64,000 nucleotides of DNA, from NCBI GenBank assembly GCA_964423835.1, contig CAYRGJ010000009.1:41490-105489 (forward strand), given 5' to 3'. Position 1 is the first letter of the stretch, and each line of letters begins with the position of its first letter. The notes beneath the pieces are model-generated. The model made no database searches and was not told the origin of the DNA. It saw nothing but the letters and a program-made list of their open reading frames with translations. Below, piece after piece: positions 8,408-17,123 of the stretch. Source of the DNA: JAFGCL01 sp964423835. Its GTDB lineage: Bacteria; Chloroflexota; Dehalococcoidia; UBA2247; RBG-13-53-26. Position numbers and translations under genes: made by a program.

Positions 8408-10678
8408 TTGAAGAAGAGACCCATCAAGGTGATAGCCTGGTTCGACGAGATTGGCAGAGAGGACATCCCCATTGCCGGCGGGAAAGGCGCCAACCTGGGC
8501 GAGATGACCCGGAACAAGATCCCGGTGCCTCCCGGGTTCATCGTGACCGCGGACGCCTATTTCCAGTTCCTGCGAGAGGCGGAGCTCACCGACCGGCTGC
8601 GCGCGTATCTCAACGCCCTGAACCCCAAGGACACCAAGGCGCTCCAGGATACCGCCTTTGAGGTCATGCAGCTGATCACGCAGGCCGAGATGCCCAAGCG
8701 CATGGCCGACGAGATAAAGAAGGCCTACCAGAAGATGCAACAGGGACTGGTGGCGGTGCGGTCTTCCGCCACGGCCGAGGACCTGCCCGAGGCCTCCTTT
8801 GCCGGCCAGCAGAGCACCTTCCTGAACGTGCAGGGGATGGCCCACGTGGTGGAGGCGGTTCAGAAGTGCTGGGCCTCCCTCTTTGAGGCCAGGGCCATAT
8901 TCTACCGGAACGAGCAGAGATTCGATCACTTCAAGGTCGGCATCGCCGTGGTGGTGCAGCGCATGGTGCAGTCCGAGATATCCGGCGTGGCCTTCACCGC
9001 GGAGCCCCTCAGCAGCGATGACACCAAGATCGTCATCGAGGCCGCCTACGGCCTGGGAGAGGCCGTGGTCTCCGGCGAGCTCACCCCCGACCTCTACATC
9101 CTGGACAAGGAATCCCTCAACGTGCTGGAGAAGAAGGTGGCCACGCAGGAGTGGCAGCTGGTCCGGAACCCGGATACCCGGGGCCGGCGGAAGAACATCA
9201 AGGTCCCCATCGTGGGCAAGGACCAGGTGCGCCAGAAGCTCTCCAACAAGGGTATTGCCGCCCTGGCACAGGTCACCAAGAGGATCGAGGCCCTGTACGG
9301 GACTCCCCAGGACATCGAGTGGGCCAGGGACGGAAAGAGCTTCTACATCGTGCAGACCCGGCCCATCACCACCTTGAAGGTCAGCGAGGGCCCGGCCGAG
9401 GAGATCAAGGGCGTTGAGCTGCTGCACGGCCTGCCGGCCAGCCCGGGAGCCGCCGCAGGCAGAACGGAGATCATCCTGCAGCCCTCGGAGATCGTCAACC
9501 TGAAGGAGGGCGAGATCCTGGTGGCCGAGATGACCACCCCCGACTTCGTGCCCGCCATGAAGCGGTCCGCGGCCATCGTCACCGACCGGGGCGGCCGCAC
9601 CTGCCACGCCGCCATAGTCAGCCGCGAGCTGGGCGTGCCCTGCGTGGTAGGCACCGGCAACGCCACCAAGATCCTCAAGGAGAAGCAGCTGGTCACCGTG
9701 GACGGCTTCCAGGGGAAGGTCTTCAAGGGCAAGGTTATCAGCGAGCAGAAGATAGAGGCCCCCCTGGTGCTGAAGCCTCGCATCAAGACCACCACCAAGC
9801 TGTATGTGAACCTGGCCGATCCCGACCTGGCCGAGAGGGTGGCCGCCCGCGACGTGGATGGCGTGGGCCTTCTCCGGGCCGAGTTCATGATAGCCAATAT
9901 CGGCGAGCACCCCCGCTACATGATCGAGCAGAAGCGGGGCCACGTCTTCCAGGACAAGCTGGCCGAGGGCCTGCACACCTTCGCCAGGGCCTTCAACCCG
10001 CGGCCGGTGGTCTACCGCATGACCGATTTCAAGACCAACGAGTACCGCAACCTGAAGGGCGGCGAGAAGTACGAGGAAGTGGAAGAGAATCCCATGCTGG
10101 GCTACCGCGGCTGCTCCCGCTACGTCCAGGAGCTGGACATCTTCAAGCTGGAAGTAGAGGCCATCAAGATGGTCCGGGAGAGCTTCACCAACCTGTGGGT
10201 CATGATCCCCTTCGTCCGCACCGTCAAGGCCATGGAGGAAGCCAGGGATGCCCTGGCCTCGCTGGGGCTCACCCGGTCCGCGGACTTCAAGCTGTGGATG
10301 ATGACGGAGGTGCCCTCGAACATCATACTGATGAACAAGTTCATCGACGTCGGCATCGACGGCATCTCCATCGGCTCCAACGACCTGACCCAGCTCACCC
10401 TGGGGGTCGACAGGGACAGCCCCAGGCTGGCGGATCTGTTTGACGAACGCGATGAGGCGGTGCTGTGGTCCCTGGAGAGGGCCATCAGCATCACCAACCG
10501 GAGGCGGGTGACCTCCTCCATCTGCGGTCAGGCGCCGTCAGTCTACCCTGAGCTGACTGCCAAGCTGGTGGGATGGGGCATCAACTCGGTGTCGGTCAAC
10601 CCGGACATGATCGAGCACACCAGGGGAGTCATCGCCCGGGTGGAGGAAGACCTGGGTATGCATTCCCCCAGCAGCTAG
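8408..10678 (+). CDS. ppsA: Phosphoenolpyruvate synthase (pyruvate, water dikinase)
   Basis: 756 residues. It converts pyruvate and ATP to PEP, AMP and phosphate, the entry to gluconeogenesis. The N-terminal ATP-binding part carries GGKGANLGEM and RSSATAEDLPEASFAGQQ. The swivelling domain has the phosphorylated histidine in DRGGRTCHAAIVS (around residue 400). The C-terminal PEP-binding barrel runs to the end with SIGSNDLTQLTLGVDRD. The start is TTG with a strong AGGAGG (8396-8401) at a suitable spacing. The 80-base leader carries palindromic sequence. Confidence 0.95.
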   Translation: MKKRPIKVIAWFDEIGREDIPIAGGKGANLGEMTRNKIPVPPGFIVTADAYFQFLREAELTDRLRAYLNALNPKDTKALQDTAFEVMQLITQAEMPKRMADEIKKAYQKMQQGLVAVRSSATAEDLPEASFAGQQSTFLNVQGMAHVVEAVQKCWASLFEARAIFYRNEQRFDHFKVGIAVVVQRMVQSEISGVAFTAEPLSSDDTKIVIEAAYGLGEAVVSGELTPDLYILDKESLNVLEKKVATQEWQLVRNPDTRGRRKNIKVPIVGKDQVRQKLSNKGIAALAQVTKRIEALYGTPQDIEWARDGKSFYIVQTRPITTLKVSEGPAEEIKGVELLHGLPASPGAAAGRTEIILQPSEIVNLKEGEILVAEMTTPDFVPAMKRSAAIVTDRGGRTCHAAIVSRELGVPCVVGTGNATKILKEKQLVTVDGFQGKVFKGKVISEQKIEAPLVLKPRIKTTTKLYVNLADPDLAERVAARDVDGVGLLRAEFMIANIGEHPRYMIEQKRGHVFQDKLAEGLHTFARAFNPRPVVYRMTDFKTNEYRNLKGGEKYEEVEENPMLGYRGCSRYVQELDIFKLEVEAIKMVRESFTNLWVMIPFVRTVKAMEEARDALASLGLTRSADFKLWMMTEVPSNIILMNKFIDVGIDGISIGSNDLTQLTLGVDRDSPRLADLFDERDEAVLWSLERAISITNRRRVTSSICGQAPSVYPELTAKLVGWGINSVSVNPDMIEHTRGVIARVEEDLGMHSPSS

Positions 10679-10706
10679 GCCAGGGGCAGGCCCGGGCAAA
10701 CGGCCA

Positions 10707-11780
10707 GTGGTGGATCGACCGCATCAGAAGATACATGCCTGGCTCGAGGAAAGGGAGGAGGGGCTGTCCCCCTTCGCCGCCAGGAGCCGGCTATCCCGGG
10801 GGAGGATCCGGCCGGAGGAGCCTTCCCCGACTCGCACGTGCTTCCAGCGGGACCGTGATCGCATCATCCACTGCAAGGCCTTCCGCCGCCTGAAGCACAA
10901 GACCCAGGTGTTCATCGCTCCTCCGGGAGATCACTATGTGACCCGGCTGACCCACACCCTCGAGGTGTCGCAGATCGCCCGGTCCGTGGCCAGGGGCCTT
11001 AACCTCAATGAAGACCTGACGGAGGCTATAGCGCTGGGGCATGACCTGGGGCACACGCCCTTCGGGCACATCGGGGAGGATGTTCTGAACGAGATATCGC
11101 CATACGGCTTCCGTCACAATGAGCAGAGCCTGCGCGTGGTGGACCAGATCGAAAACGGGGGGCAGGGGCTCAACCTCACCTTCGAGACCCGGGAGGGCAT
11201 CGCCAAGCACTCGAAGTCCAGGTCCGGGATCTTCGGGGAGGGCTGGGAGACGGTAGGGACCCTGGAGGGGCAGATCGTCAAGGTCGCCGATGTCATTGCC
11301 TACATCAATCATGACACGGACGACGCCCTGCGGGCCGGCGTCATCGCGGAGGGCGACCTCCCGGCGGTGGCCGTCAGTGTCATGGGCCGGTCCCACTCCC
11401 AGCGCATCGACAACGTGGTCTGCGACATCCTGGATACGTCGTGGGCCGCCCGGGGAGAGGGCTTGACAAGCACCGGGCAACAGCCGATCATTGGCGTGAG
11501 CCCCTCCGTCAACCAGGCCATGAACGCTCTGCGGGACTTCCTGTTCGAGAGGGTGTACGACTGTGAGCTGGTCAACCGGGAGGCAGACGTGGCCCGGCTG
11601 GTGGTCCGGCGGCTCTACGAGCACTTCATGGAACACGAGGCGCAACTGCCGGGCGAGCTGCGGCTGTCCGGCGAGCCCCTGGGCCGGCGGGTGGTGGACT
11701 ATGTGGGGGGAATGACAGACCAGTATGCCATCCAGATGGCGCAAGAGCTGGGGCTGCTCGCCCGAGATACCGGGGTTTGA
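10707..11780 (+). CDS. dgt: dGTPase-like HD-domain dNTP triphosphohydrolase
   Basis: 357 residues, an HD-superfamily enzyme that splits dNTPs to nucleosides and tripolyphosphate. The family motif RIIHCKAFRRLKHKTQVF precedes the metal ligands in RLTHTLEVSQIAR and ALGHDLGHTPFGH, and YINHDTDDALRAG supplies the last aspartate. It is shorter than E. coli Dgt, like the broad-specificity branch. The start is GTG at 10707 or 10710 with no clear Shine-Dalgarno. It precedes dnaG and rpoD in the same direction, as in many Chloroflexota and Firmicutes. Confidence 0.92.
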   Translation: MVDRPHQKIHAWLEEREEGLSPFAARSRLSRGRIRPEEPSPTRTCFQRDRDRIIHCKAFRRLKHKTQVFIAPPGDHYVTRLTHTLEVSQIARSVARGLNLNEDLTEAIALGHDLGHTPFGHIGEDVLNEISPYGFRHNEQSLRVVDQIENGGQGLNLTFETREGIAKHSKSRSGIFGEGWETVGTLEGQIVKVADVIAYINHDTDDALRAGVIAEGDLPAVAVSVMGRSHSQRIDNVVCDILDTSWAARGEGLTSTGQQPIIGVSPSVNQAMNALRDFLFERVYDCELVNREADVARLVVRRLYEHFMEHEAQLPGELRLSGEPLGRRVVDYVGGMTDQYAIQMAQELGLLARDTGV

Positions 11781-11895
11781 GGCATCGGGCCCTGAGGCCT
11801 CCGGTCATCAGGCATCACTCAGGTCGAACCGACTATCAGCAACCAGACCGCGATAACCATGTTCATTGATCGAAGCCGAGGAGGTCCACGGGTTC

Positions 11896-13740
11896 ATGGA
11901 CACCGTCGATGAAGTAAAGCGAAGGCTGGACATCGTCGAGGTGATCTCCGGCTACCTCCCCGATCTGAAGAAGAGCGGGCAGAACTTCAGGGCCGTTTGC
12001 CCCTTCCACAGCGAGAAGACCCCCTCCTTCTTCGTCTTTCCGGACCGGCAGAGCTGGCATTGCTTCGGCGGCTGCGCCCGGGGCGGGGACATGTTCGAGT
12101 TCGTGATGCGCAAGGAAGGGGTGGACTTCAAGGGCGCGCTGGCCATCCTGGCCGAGAGGGCCGGCGTCCCGCTGCCGCAGCGCCAGCTCGAGGAGGGCCG
12201 GTCCGAGGCCGACAGGCTCAAGCAGATCAACGAGGCGGCCGCGGAGTACTTCCACCACCAGCTTTTCCACTCCGCCGGCGGCCAGCGCACGCGGGAATAC
12301 CTGGCCAGGCGCGGCCTGTCGGAGGCCACCATGCGCCAGTTCCTGCTGGGCTACAGCCAGGACTCCTGGGATGCGCTGCGGCTGGAGCTGCAGAAGAAGG
12401 GCTTCCGGGAGAGCGAGCTTCTGGCCGCCGGGCTGCTGGTGCAACGGGAGCGGGAGGGGGCTTATGACCGCTTCCGCCACCGGCTCATGTTTCCCATCAG
12501 GGACGCCGCCGGCAAGACCATCGGCTTCGGGGCCAGGGCCCTGGATGACAGCCAGCCCAAGTACCTCAACTCCCCCCAGACGCTGGTCTTCGATAAGAGC
12601 GGCTGCCTCTACGGCATAGATTCCGCCCGGGCGGCCATCAGGAAGGGCAACCTGGCGGTGGTGGTGGAGGGCTACATGGACGTCATCGTGGCCCACCAGC
12701 ACGGGTTCACCAACGTGGTGGCCTCGCTGGGGACGGCCCTCACCGAGAAGCATGTCAGCATAGTCAAGAAGCTCACCAACCGCCTGGTCCTGGCCCTGGA
12801 CGCCGACGACGCCGGCAAGATGGCGACGCTGCGGGGGATACAAGTGGCCGGGCGCACCTTCGACCAGAAGCCGGTGGCCGTGCCGTCGCCGGGAGGGCTG
12901 GTGACCAGGGAGCAGATGGACGCCGAGATAGGCGTCATGGTCCTGCCTGCCGGCCAGGACCCGGACGACGTCATTCGCCAGGACCCGGGAGAATGGGAGC
13001 GCCTGCTGCAGGGGGCCGTTCCGGTGATCGACTACATATTCGACCTGGTGGTCTCGCAGCTGGACGTCTCCAGGGCAGGGGACAAGGCGCAGGCGGCGGA
13101 CCAGTTGCTCCCGCTGGTGGCCGAGATCACCCACCCGGTGCAGCAGGCACACTACCTGCAGAAACTGGCGCGCATGGTGGGTCTGGATGAGAGGAGGCTC
13201 TACGCCCAGATGGGCCAACCGGAGGCGCCGTCAGCCCGGCCCCGCCGGCAGGCCGCCCCGGCCACGCCCCCGGGGCCATCCCGCCCGTCAGCGGGCGATC
13301 AGCTGGCGGAGTACTGCCTCTATCTTCTTTACAGCTACCCGGATCTGAGGACCCATGCCTCCGATCTGCAGGTTGATTACTTTGTGAACACGGAGGACCG
13401 GGAGGTGTTCCTGGCCTGGCGGGACGGAGATGACGCCGGGTCCGCCCGTCAGCTCATCGACCCTTCCCTGGCCGGGCACCTGGATGCCATCACCTCCCGG
13501 GGCCTGCGGGCGCTGGCCGGGGAGGAGCAGACGCGGGCGCTGCGCCAGTGCGCCCGCAGGTTGAGGGAGCGCTGGCTGAAGGATTTGAAAGCCAAAGAGC
13601 AGGTCTTGATAGCGGAGCTGGAAGCCGCGGGCAAGCCCGCCGACCTGCAGGAGATACAGGAGTCAGCTGTGAGGCTCAACGCTGAACTAGGAGAGGTCTT
13701 CCTTCATGGCAAAGGAAAAAGGAAGCAGGTCCCAGGCTAG
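11896..13740 (+). CDS. dnaG: DNA primase
   Basis: 614 residues. It makes RNA primers at the replication fork. The CHC2 zinc finger (CPFHSEKTPSFFVF, then WHCFGGCARGG) is near residues 30-60. The TOPRIM core has VVVEGYMDVIVAHQ and LALDADDAG. The C-terminal helicase-binding part is weakly conserved. The ATG at 11896 was chosen because GAGGAGGT lies 10 bases before it; an upstream TTG at 11866 lacks this. The last 35 bases overlap rpoD, giving the dnaG-rpoD part of the macromolecular synthesis operon. Confidence 0.96.
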   Translation: MDTVDEVKRRLDIVEVISGYLPDLKKSGQNFRAVCPFHSEKTPSFFVFPDRQSWHCFGGCARGGDMFEFVMRKEGVDFKGALAILAERAGVPLPQRQLEEGRSEADRLKQINEAAAEYFHHQLFHSAGGQRTREYLARRGLSEATMRQFLLGYSQDSWDALRLELQKKGFRESELLAAGLLVQREREGAYDRFRHRLMFPIRDAAGKTIGFGARALDDSQPKYLNSPQTLVFDKSGCLYGIDSARAAIRKGNLAVVVEGYMDVIVAHQHGFTNVVASLGTALTEKHVSIVKKLTNRLVLALDADDAGKMATLRGIQVAGRTFDQKPVAVPSPGGLVTREQMDAEIGVMVLPAGQDPDDVIRQDPGEWERLLQGAVPVIDYIFDLVVSQLDVSRAGDKAQAADQLLPLVAEITHPVQQAHYLQKLARMVGLDERRLYAQMGQPEAPSARPRRQAAPATPPGPSRPSAGDQLAEYCLYLLYSYPDLRTHASDLQVDYFVNTEDREVFLAWRDGDDAGSARQLIDPSLAGHLDAITSRGLRALAGEEQTRALRQCARRLRERWLKDLKAKEQVLIAELEAAGKPADLQEIQESAVRLNAELGEVFLHGKGKRKQVPG

Positions 13741-15919
13741 AGCGACCAAGATCGAGCGACCAGTAGCCAAGGCTCCCACGAAAGAGAGGAGGCCCAAGAA
13801 CCGCGTGACCGAAAAACCCGAGGTAACCATGCAGCCGGTGGAGAAGCCGCCGGATAGAACCAGGAACGTAGAGAAGCCGGCCGCTGACGTCAGGGCCGGA
13901 AAGACCATAGCCGCCTCCGCCCCGGAGAAGAAGGCGGCCCCGGCCAAGCCTGCGCCAGCCACGCCCGCGGCGGCGGAGGCCGCCGGCAAGGCAGCCAAAG
14001 CCCCGGCGGAGGCCGCCGGCAAGGCAGCAAAGGCCCCGGAGAACGCCCACAAGGCGGCGGCAGAGGATCGGACCGCGGCCGCGCCGAAGCAACCCCACAA
14101 GGGCGCGGCGGGCGGCGCCGTGGAGGCGAAGGCCGCGGCGAAGCAGCCCGCCGGAAAAGCGGCAAAGGCCCCGGCGGAGACCGCCGCAAAGGCGGCCAGC
14201 GCGCCTAAAGCCGAGCCGGAGGGGAAGGCGGCTGCCGCGCCGCAGGAGGCCAGGAAGGGCAAAGGGACGGGCGCGGGGGAGGCGAAGGCGCCGGCCAAAG
14301 AGCCTGCGGCCGCCGGCAAGGCAGCCAAAGCTCCGGCGGAGGCCGCCGCAAAGGCGGGTAAGGCCACCGGGAAGGCGGCCAAGGCCCCGGCCGGGGCCTC
14401 AGCCGGGCAGGCGGCGGCCTCCGCCACGGAGGCGGAGGACGCCGACGCCAGGGCCCGGAAGAGGACCCAGAACCTGGCCGCCGCCGGGTCCGAGCACTGG
14501 TTCGCCGAGGAGCCCCAGGCGGGAGAGTCCCGGGAGGAGCCAACAGAGGACATCTACGCGGTGGTGACGCCGGAGCCTGAAGTAACGCCGGACGCCGTTC
14601 GGGAGGCAGGGCCGGCAGAGGGCAAGCCTGTCGATGAGCTGGAGATAGCCGATGATCCGGTGCGCATGTACCTGCGCCAGATCGGCCGGGTGCCGCTGCT
14701 GACGGCCGATGAGGAGAAGGTGCTGGCCCGCAACAAGGAGGAGAAGGACTACATAAACGGCATCCGCCAGGAGTTCCAGACCAAGTGGGGCCGGCCGGCG
14801 ACAGCCGTGGACGTGATCACCGTGGTGCTGGAGAGGCTGGTGCATGTCCTGCCGCTGCTGCGGCGGGTGGAGGAGCAGCTCGGCATCAAACCGGACGAGA
14901 GGCTGACCAAGAGGCTTTCCGACCCCACGCTGCGGGGAGCGGTCGACCGGGAGCTGACCGAGCAGTTCATCATGCCTCTCTCCGAGGCCATGGAGGACAC
15001 GCCCCCGGCCGTGGAGCAGATGATCAAGGACCTGTCCCTGGCCAGCTCCCTGGTGCCGCCGGACGTCCTGTCCATCATTGGCAAGCGGCGCACTGAGGCC
15101 CTGGGGCCGCTGCTGCAGGACCCCGACTTCCTGGAGAAGCTGAAACCGCTGGAGGACAGGCTCGAGACCTACCTGAAGAAGATCGACTTCTTCGGGCGGC
15201 AGGCCGAGGAGCGCCTGGTGGAGGCCAACCTGAGGCTGGTGGTCAGCGTGGCCAAGAAGTATGCCGAGAGGGGCATGTCCTTCCTGGACGTCATCCAGGA
15301 AGGCAACATCGGCCTGCTCCGGGCCGTGGAGAAGTTCGACTACCGCCGGGGCTACAAGTTCAGCACCTACGCCACCTGGTGGATCCGGCAGTCCATCACC
15401 CGGGCCATCGCCGACCAGGCGCGCACCATCCGCATCCCGGTGCACATGGTGGAGACCATCACCAAGCTCTACCGGACCAGCCGCCGCCTGGCCCAGGAGT
15501 ACGGACGCGAGCCCACCATCGAGGAGATCAGCCAGGAGATGGAGATGCCCCCCGAGAAGGTGGAGGAGATCATGAAGATCTCCCAGGAGCCGATATCGCT
15601 GGAGACCCCCATCGGCGAAGAAGAGGACAGCCACCTGGGGGACTTCATCGAAGACCGCAAGATCATGTCTCCGGTGGACACTGCCTCCTACGAGCTGCTG
15701 AAGGACCAGATCAGCGACGTCCTGGACACGCTCACGCCGCGGGAGCAGAGGGTGCTGCGCCTCCGGTTCGGGCTGGAGGACGGCCGCAGCCGCACCCTGG
15801 AAGAGGTGGGCAAGGAGTTCAAGGTCACCCGCGAGCGGATCCGCCAGATCGAGGCCAAGGCGCTGCGGAAGCTGCGCCACCCGACGCGCAGCCGCAAGCT
15901 CAAGGACTACCTGGAGTAG
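13706..15919 (+). CDS. rpoD: Housekeeping RNA polymerase sigma factor (sigma-70) with Ala/Lys-rich N-terminal extension
   Basis: 737 residues, much longer than most RpoD/SigA proteins. Region 1.2 begins at DPVRMYLRQIGRVPLL (around 316). Region 2 includes EANLRLVVSVAKKYAERG, and FSTYATWWIRQSITRAIADQ reads the -10. Region 4 ends with VTRERIRQIEAKALRKLRHP, which reads the -35. Residues 1 to about 240 are low-complexity, built of AAGKAAKAPAEAAGKA-like repeats resembling histone H1 tails, followed by an acidic stretch. The gene starts inside dnaG. It should recognise the TTGACA/TATAAT-type promoters seen across the window. Confidence 0.96.
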   Translation: MAKEKGSRSQARATKIERPVAKAPTKERRPKNRVTEKPEVTMQPVEKPPDRTRNVEKPAADVRAGKTIAASAPEKKAAPAKPAPATPAAAEAAGKAAKAPAEAAGKAAKAPENAHKAAAEDRTAAAPKQPHKGAAGGAVEAKAAAKQPAGKAAKAPAETAAKAASAPKAEPEGKAAAAPQEARKGKGTGAGEAKAPAKEPAAAGKAAKAPAEAAAKAGKATGKAAKAPAGASAGQAAASATEAEDADARARKRTQNLAAAGSEHWFAEEPQAGESREEPTEDIYAVVTPEPEVTPDAVREAGPAEGKPVDELEIADDPVRMYLRQIGRVPLLTADEEKVLARNKEEKDYINGIRQEFQTKWGRPATAVDVITVVLERLVHVLPLLRRVEEQLGIKPDERLTKRLSDPTLRGAVDRELTEQFIMPLSEAMEDTPPAVEQMIKDLSLASSLVPPDVLSIIGKRRTEALGPLLQDPDFLEKLKPLEDRLETYLKKIDFFGRQAEERLVEANLRLVVSVAKKYAERGMSFLDVIQEGNIGLLRAVEKFDYRRGYKFSTYATWWIRQSITRAIADQARTIRIPVHMVETITKLYRTSRRLAQEYGREPTIEEISQEMEMPPEKVEEIMKISQEPISLETPIGEEEDSHLGDFIEDRKIMSPVDTASYELLKDQISDVLDTLTPREQRVLRLRFGLEDGRSRTLEEVGKEFKVTRERIRQIEAKALRKLRHPTRSRKLKDYLE

Positions 15920-15929
15920 CCGGTCCACA

Positions 15930-15958
15930 TTGCCAATCGCGCCAAGTTCCTCTAGGAT
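15930..15958 (+). promoter_or_regulatory. Promoter of the long GNAT gene
   Basis: TTGCCA (15930-15935), a 17-base spacer and TAGGAT (15953-15958). The start would be near 15965, giving a leader of about 32 bases with GGGAGGA before the ATG at 15997. Confidence 0.6.
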
Positions 15959-15996
15959 AGGCACACCCGGCAGGAGAGCCGGGCCGGGAGGAACGT

Positions 15997-17091
15997 ATGA
16001 GCACAACGTCCGCGGCGAAATGGACGGCACGGCCCTACCGCGAGGGAGACGAGAAAGGGATACTGGATCTCTGGAAGGCCGTCTACCCGGAGCGCACCTA
16101 CATCCCAGGGGAGTGGCTGAAATGGTGGCGGTGGCTGTACCGGGACAACCCCCGGGGAATGGGGGTGATAGCGGTCGCCGATGCGGAGGGGAAGATCGTC
16201 TCCCATGCCGCGGAGATACCGCTGATGATGAAGATCGGCAGCGCGGAAGTGCTCACCGGCATCGCCCTGGACGCCATGACCCACCCGGATTTCCGGCGGC
16301 AGGGCACCCTGGCCGCCCTGGTGGATTTGAGGCGCCAGGAGGGCGAGAAGCGCGGCATACGGGCCACCTACGGTTTCCGTAACAAGTACGCCTATCCCTA
16401 CCCCGGTCTGGCGTCCAGGCTGGTCATGTTTGACGGCGCCACCATCCAGAAGGTCTTCCTGGCGGTCGATTGGAAGGCCGCCCTGCGGACCCAGACCGGC
16501 AATGGACTGTTGCGGGCTCTGGGCCCGGCCGCCGGCCGGCTGGCGGACGCCGTCGTTTTCCGGCCGCGGGAGGCGCGGTGCCCGGAGGGTCTGAGCATCA
16601 GGCCGGTCGAGCGGTTCGACGAGCAGGCGGACCGCTTCTGGGCCCGGATCTCAGAGCGGAACAGGGTCATGGTGGTCAGAGACCAGCAGTACCTCAACTG
16701 GCGCTACGCCGACCCGCCTCACCGCCGCTATACCCGGCTGGTGGCCAGCCGGGCCGGCGATATGGCCGGTTTCGCCGTCTTCAGCTGCGGGGAGGTAGAG
16801 GGGACCACGATCGGCTGCATCGTGGACGTCCTGGCCGAGTCCGGCCGGGTGGCCGAGGGCCTGGTGGCGGCCGCTGTGGCCCGCTGCCGGGAGGAGAAGG
16901 CAGCGCTGGTCTGGAGCGCCCGGATGGCCGGCACACCGCTGGCCCGTGCCTTCCGCCGCCAGGGGTTCATCAGCGCGCCGCGCTCCAAGAGCATCGTGGT
17001 CAAGGGCTGGACAAACTCGCCTGACCTGGCAGCCGAGCTGCGGGAGCCGGGGAACTGGTTCCTGCAGATGGGCGATTCGGACGAGGCCTGA
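15997..17091 (+). CDS. GNAT-family acetyltransferase, long form
   Basis: 364 residues. The N-terminal half is a GNAT domain with the acetyl-CoA loop HPDFRRQGTLAALVDLRR (around residues 92-110). The C-terminal half looks like a second, degenerate GNAT-like module (a NWRYADPPHRRYTRLVAS segment, then IGCIVDVL). This two-module build fits proteins annotated as general GNAT acetyltransferases, including those with a FemAB-like or Eis-like second half. The substrate is not evident. ATG follows GGGAGGA. The gene converges with ffh, 32 bases away. Confidence 0.75.
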   Translation: MSTTSAAKWTARPYREGDEKGILDLWKAVYPERTYIPGEWLKWWRWLYRDNPRGMGVIAVADAEGKIVSHAAEIPLMMKIGSAEVLTGIALDAMTHPDFRRQGTLAALVDLRRQEGEKRGIRATYGFRNKYAYPYPGLASRLVMFDGATIQKVFLAVDWKAALRTQTGNGLLRALGPAAGRLADAVVFRPREARCPEGLSIRPVERFDEQADRFWARISERNRVMVVRDQQYLNWRYADPPHRRYTRLVASRAGDMAGFAVFSCGEVEGTTIGCIVDVLAESGRVAEGLVAAAVARCREEKAALVWSARMAGTPLARAFRRQGFISAPRSKSIVVKGWTNSPDLAAELREPGNWFLQMGDSDEA

Positions 17092-17123
17092 GCCGCTGGC
17101 AGTGCCTGCTGGCCGCGCTGTCC

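Noticed and set aside
8279..9976. 565-codon minus-strand frame opposite ppsA
   Set aside because: Same reason: a His/Leu/Gly-rich shadow of a well-supported gene.
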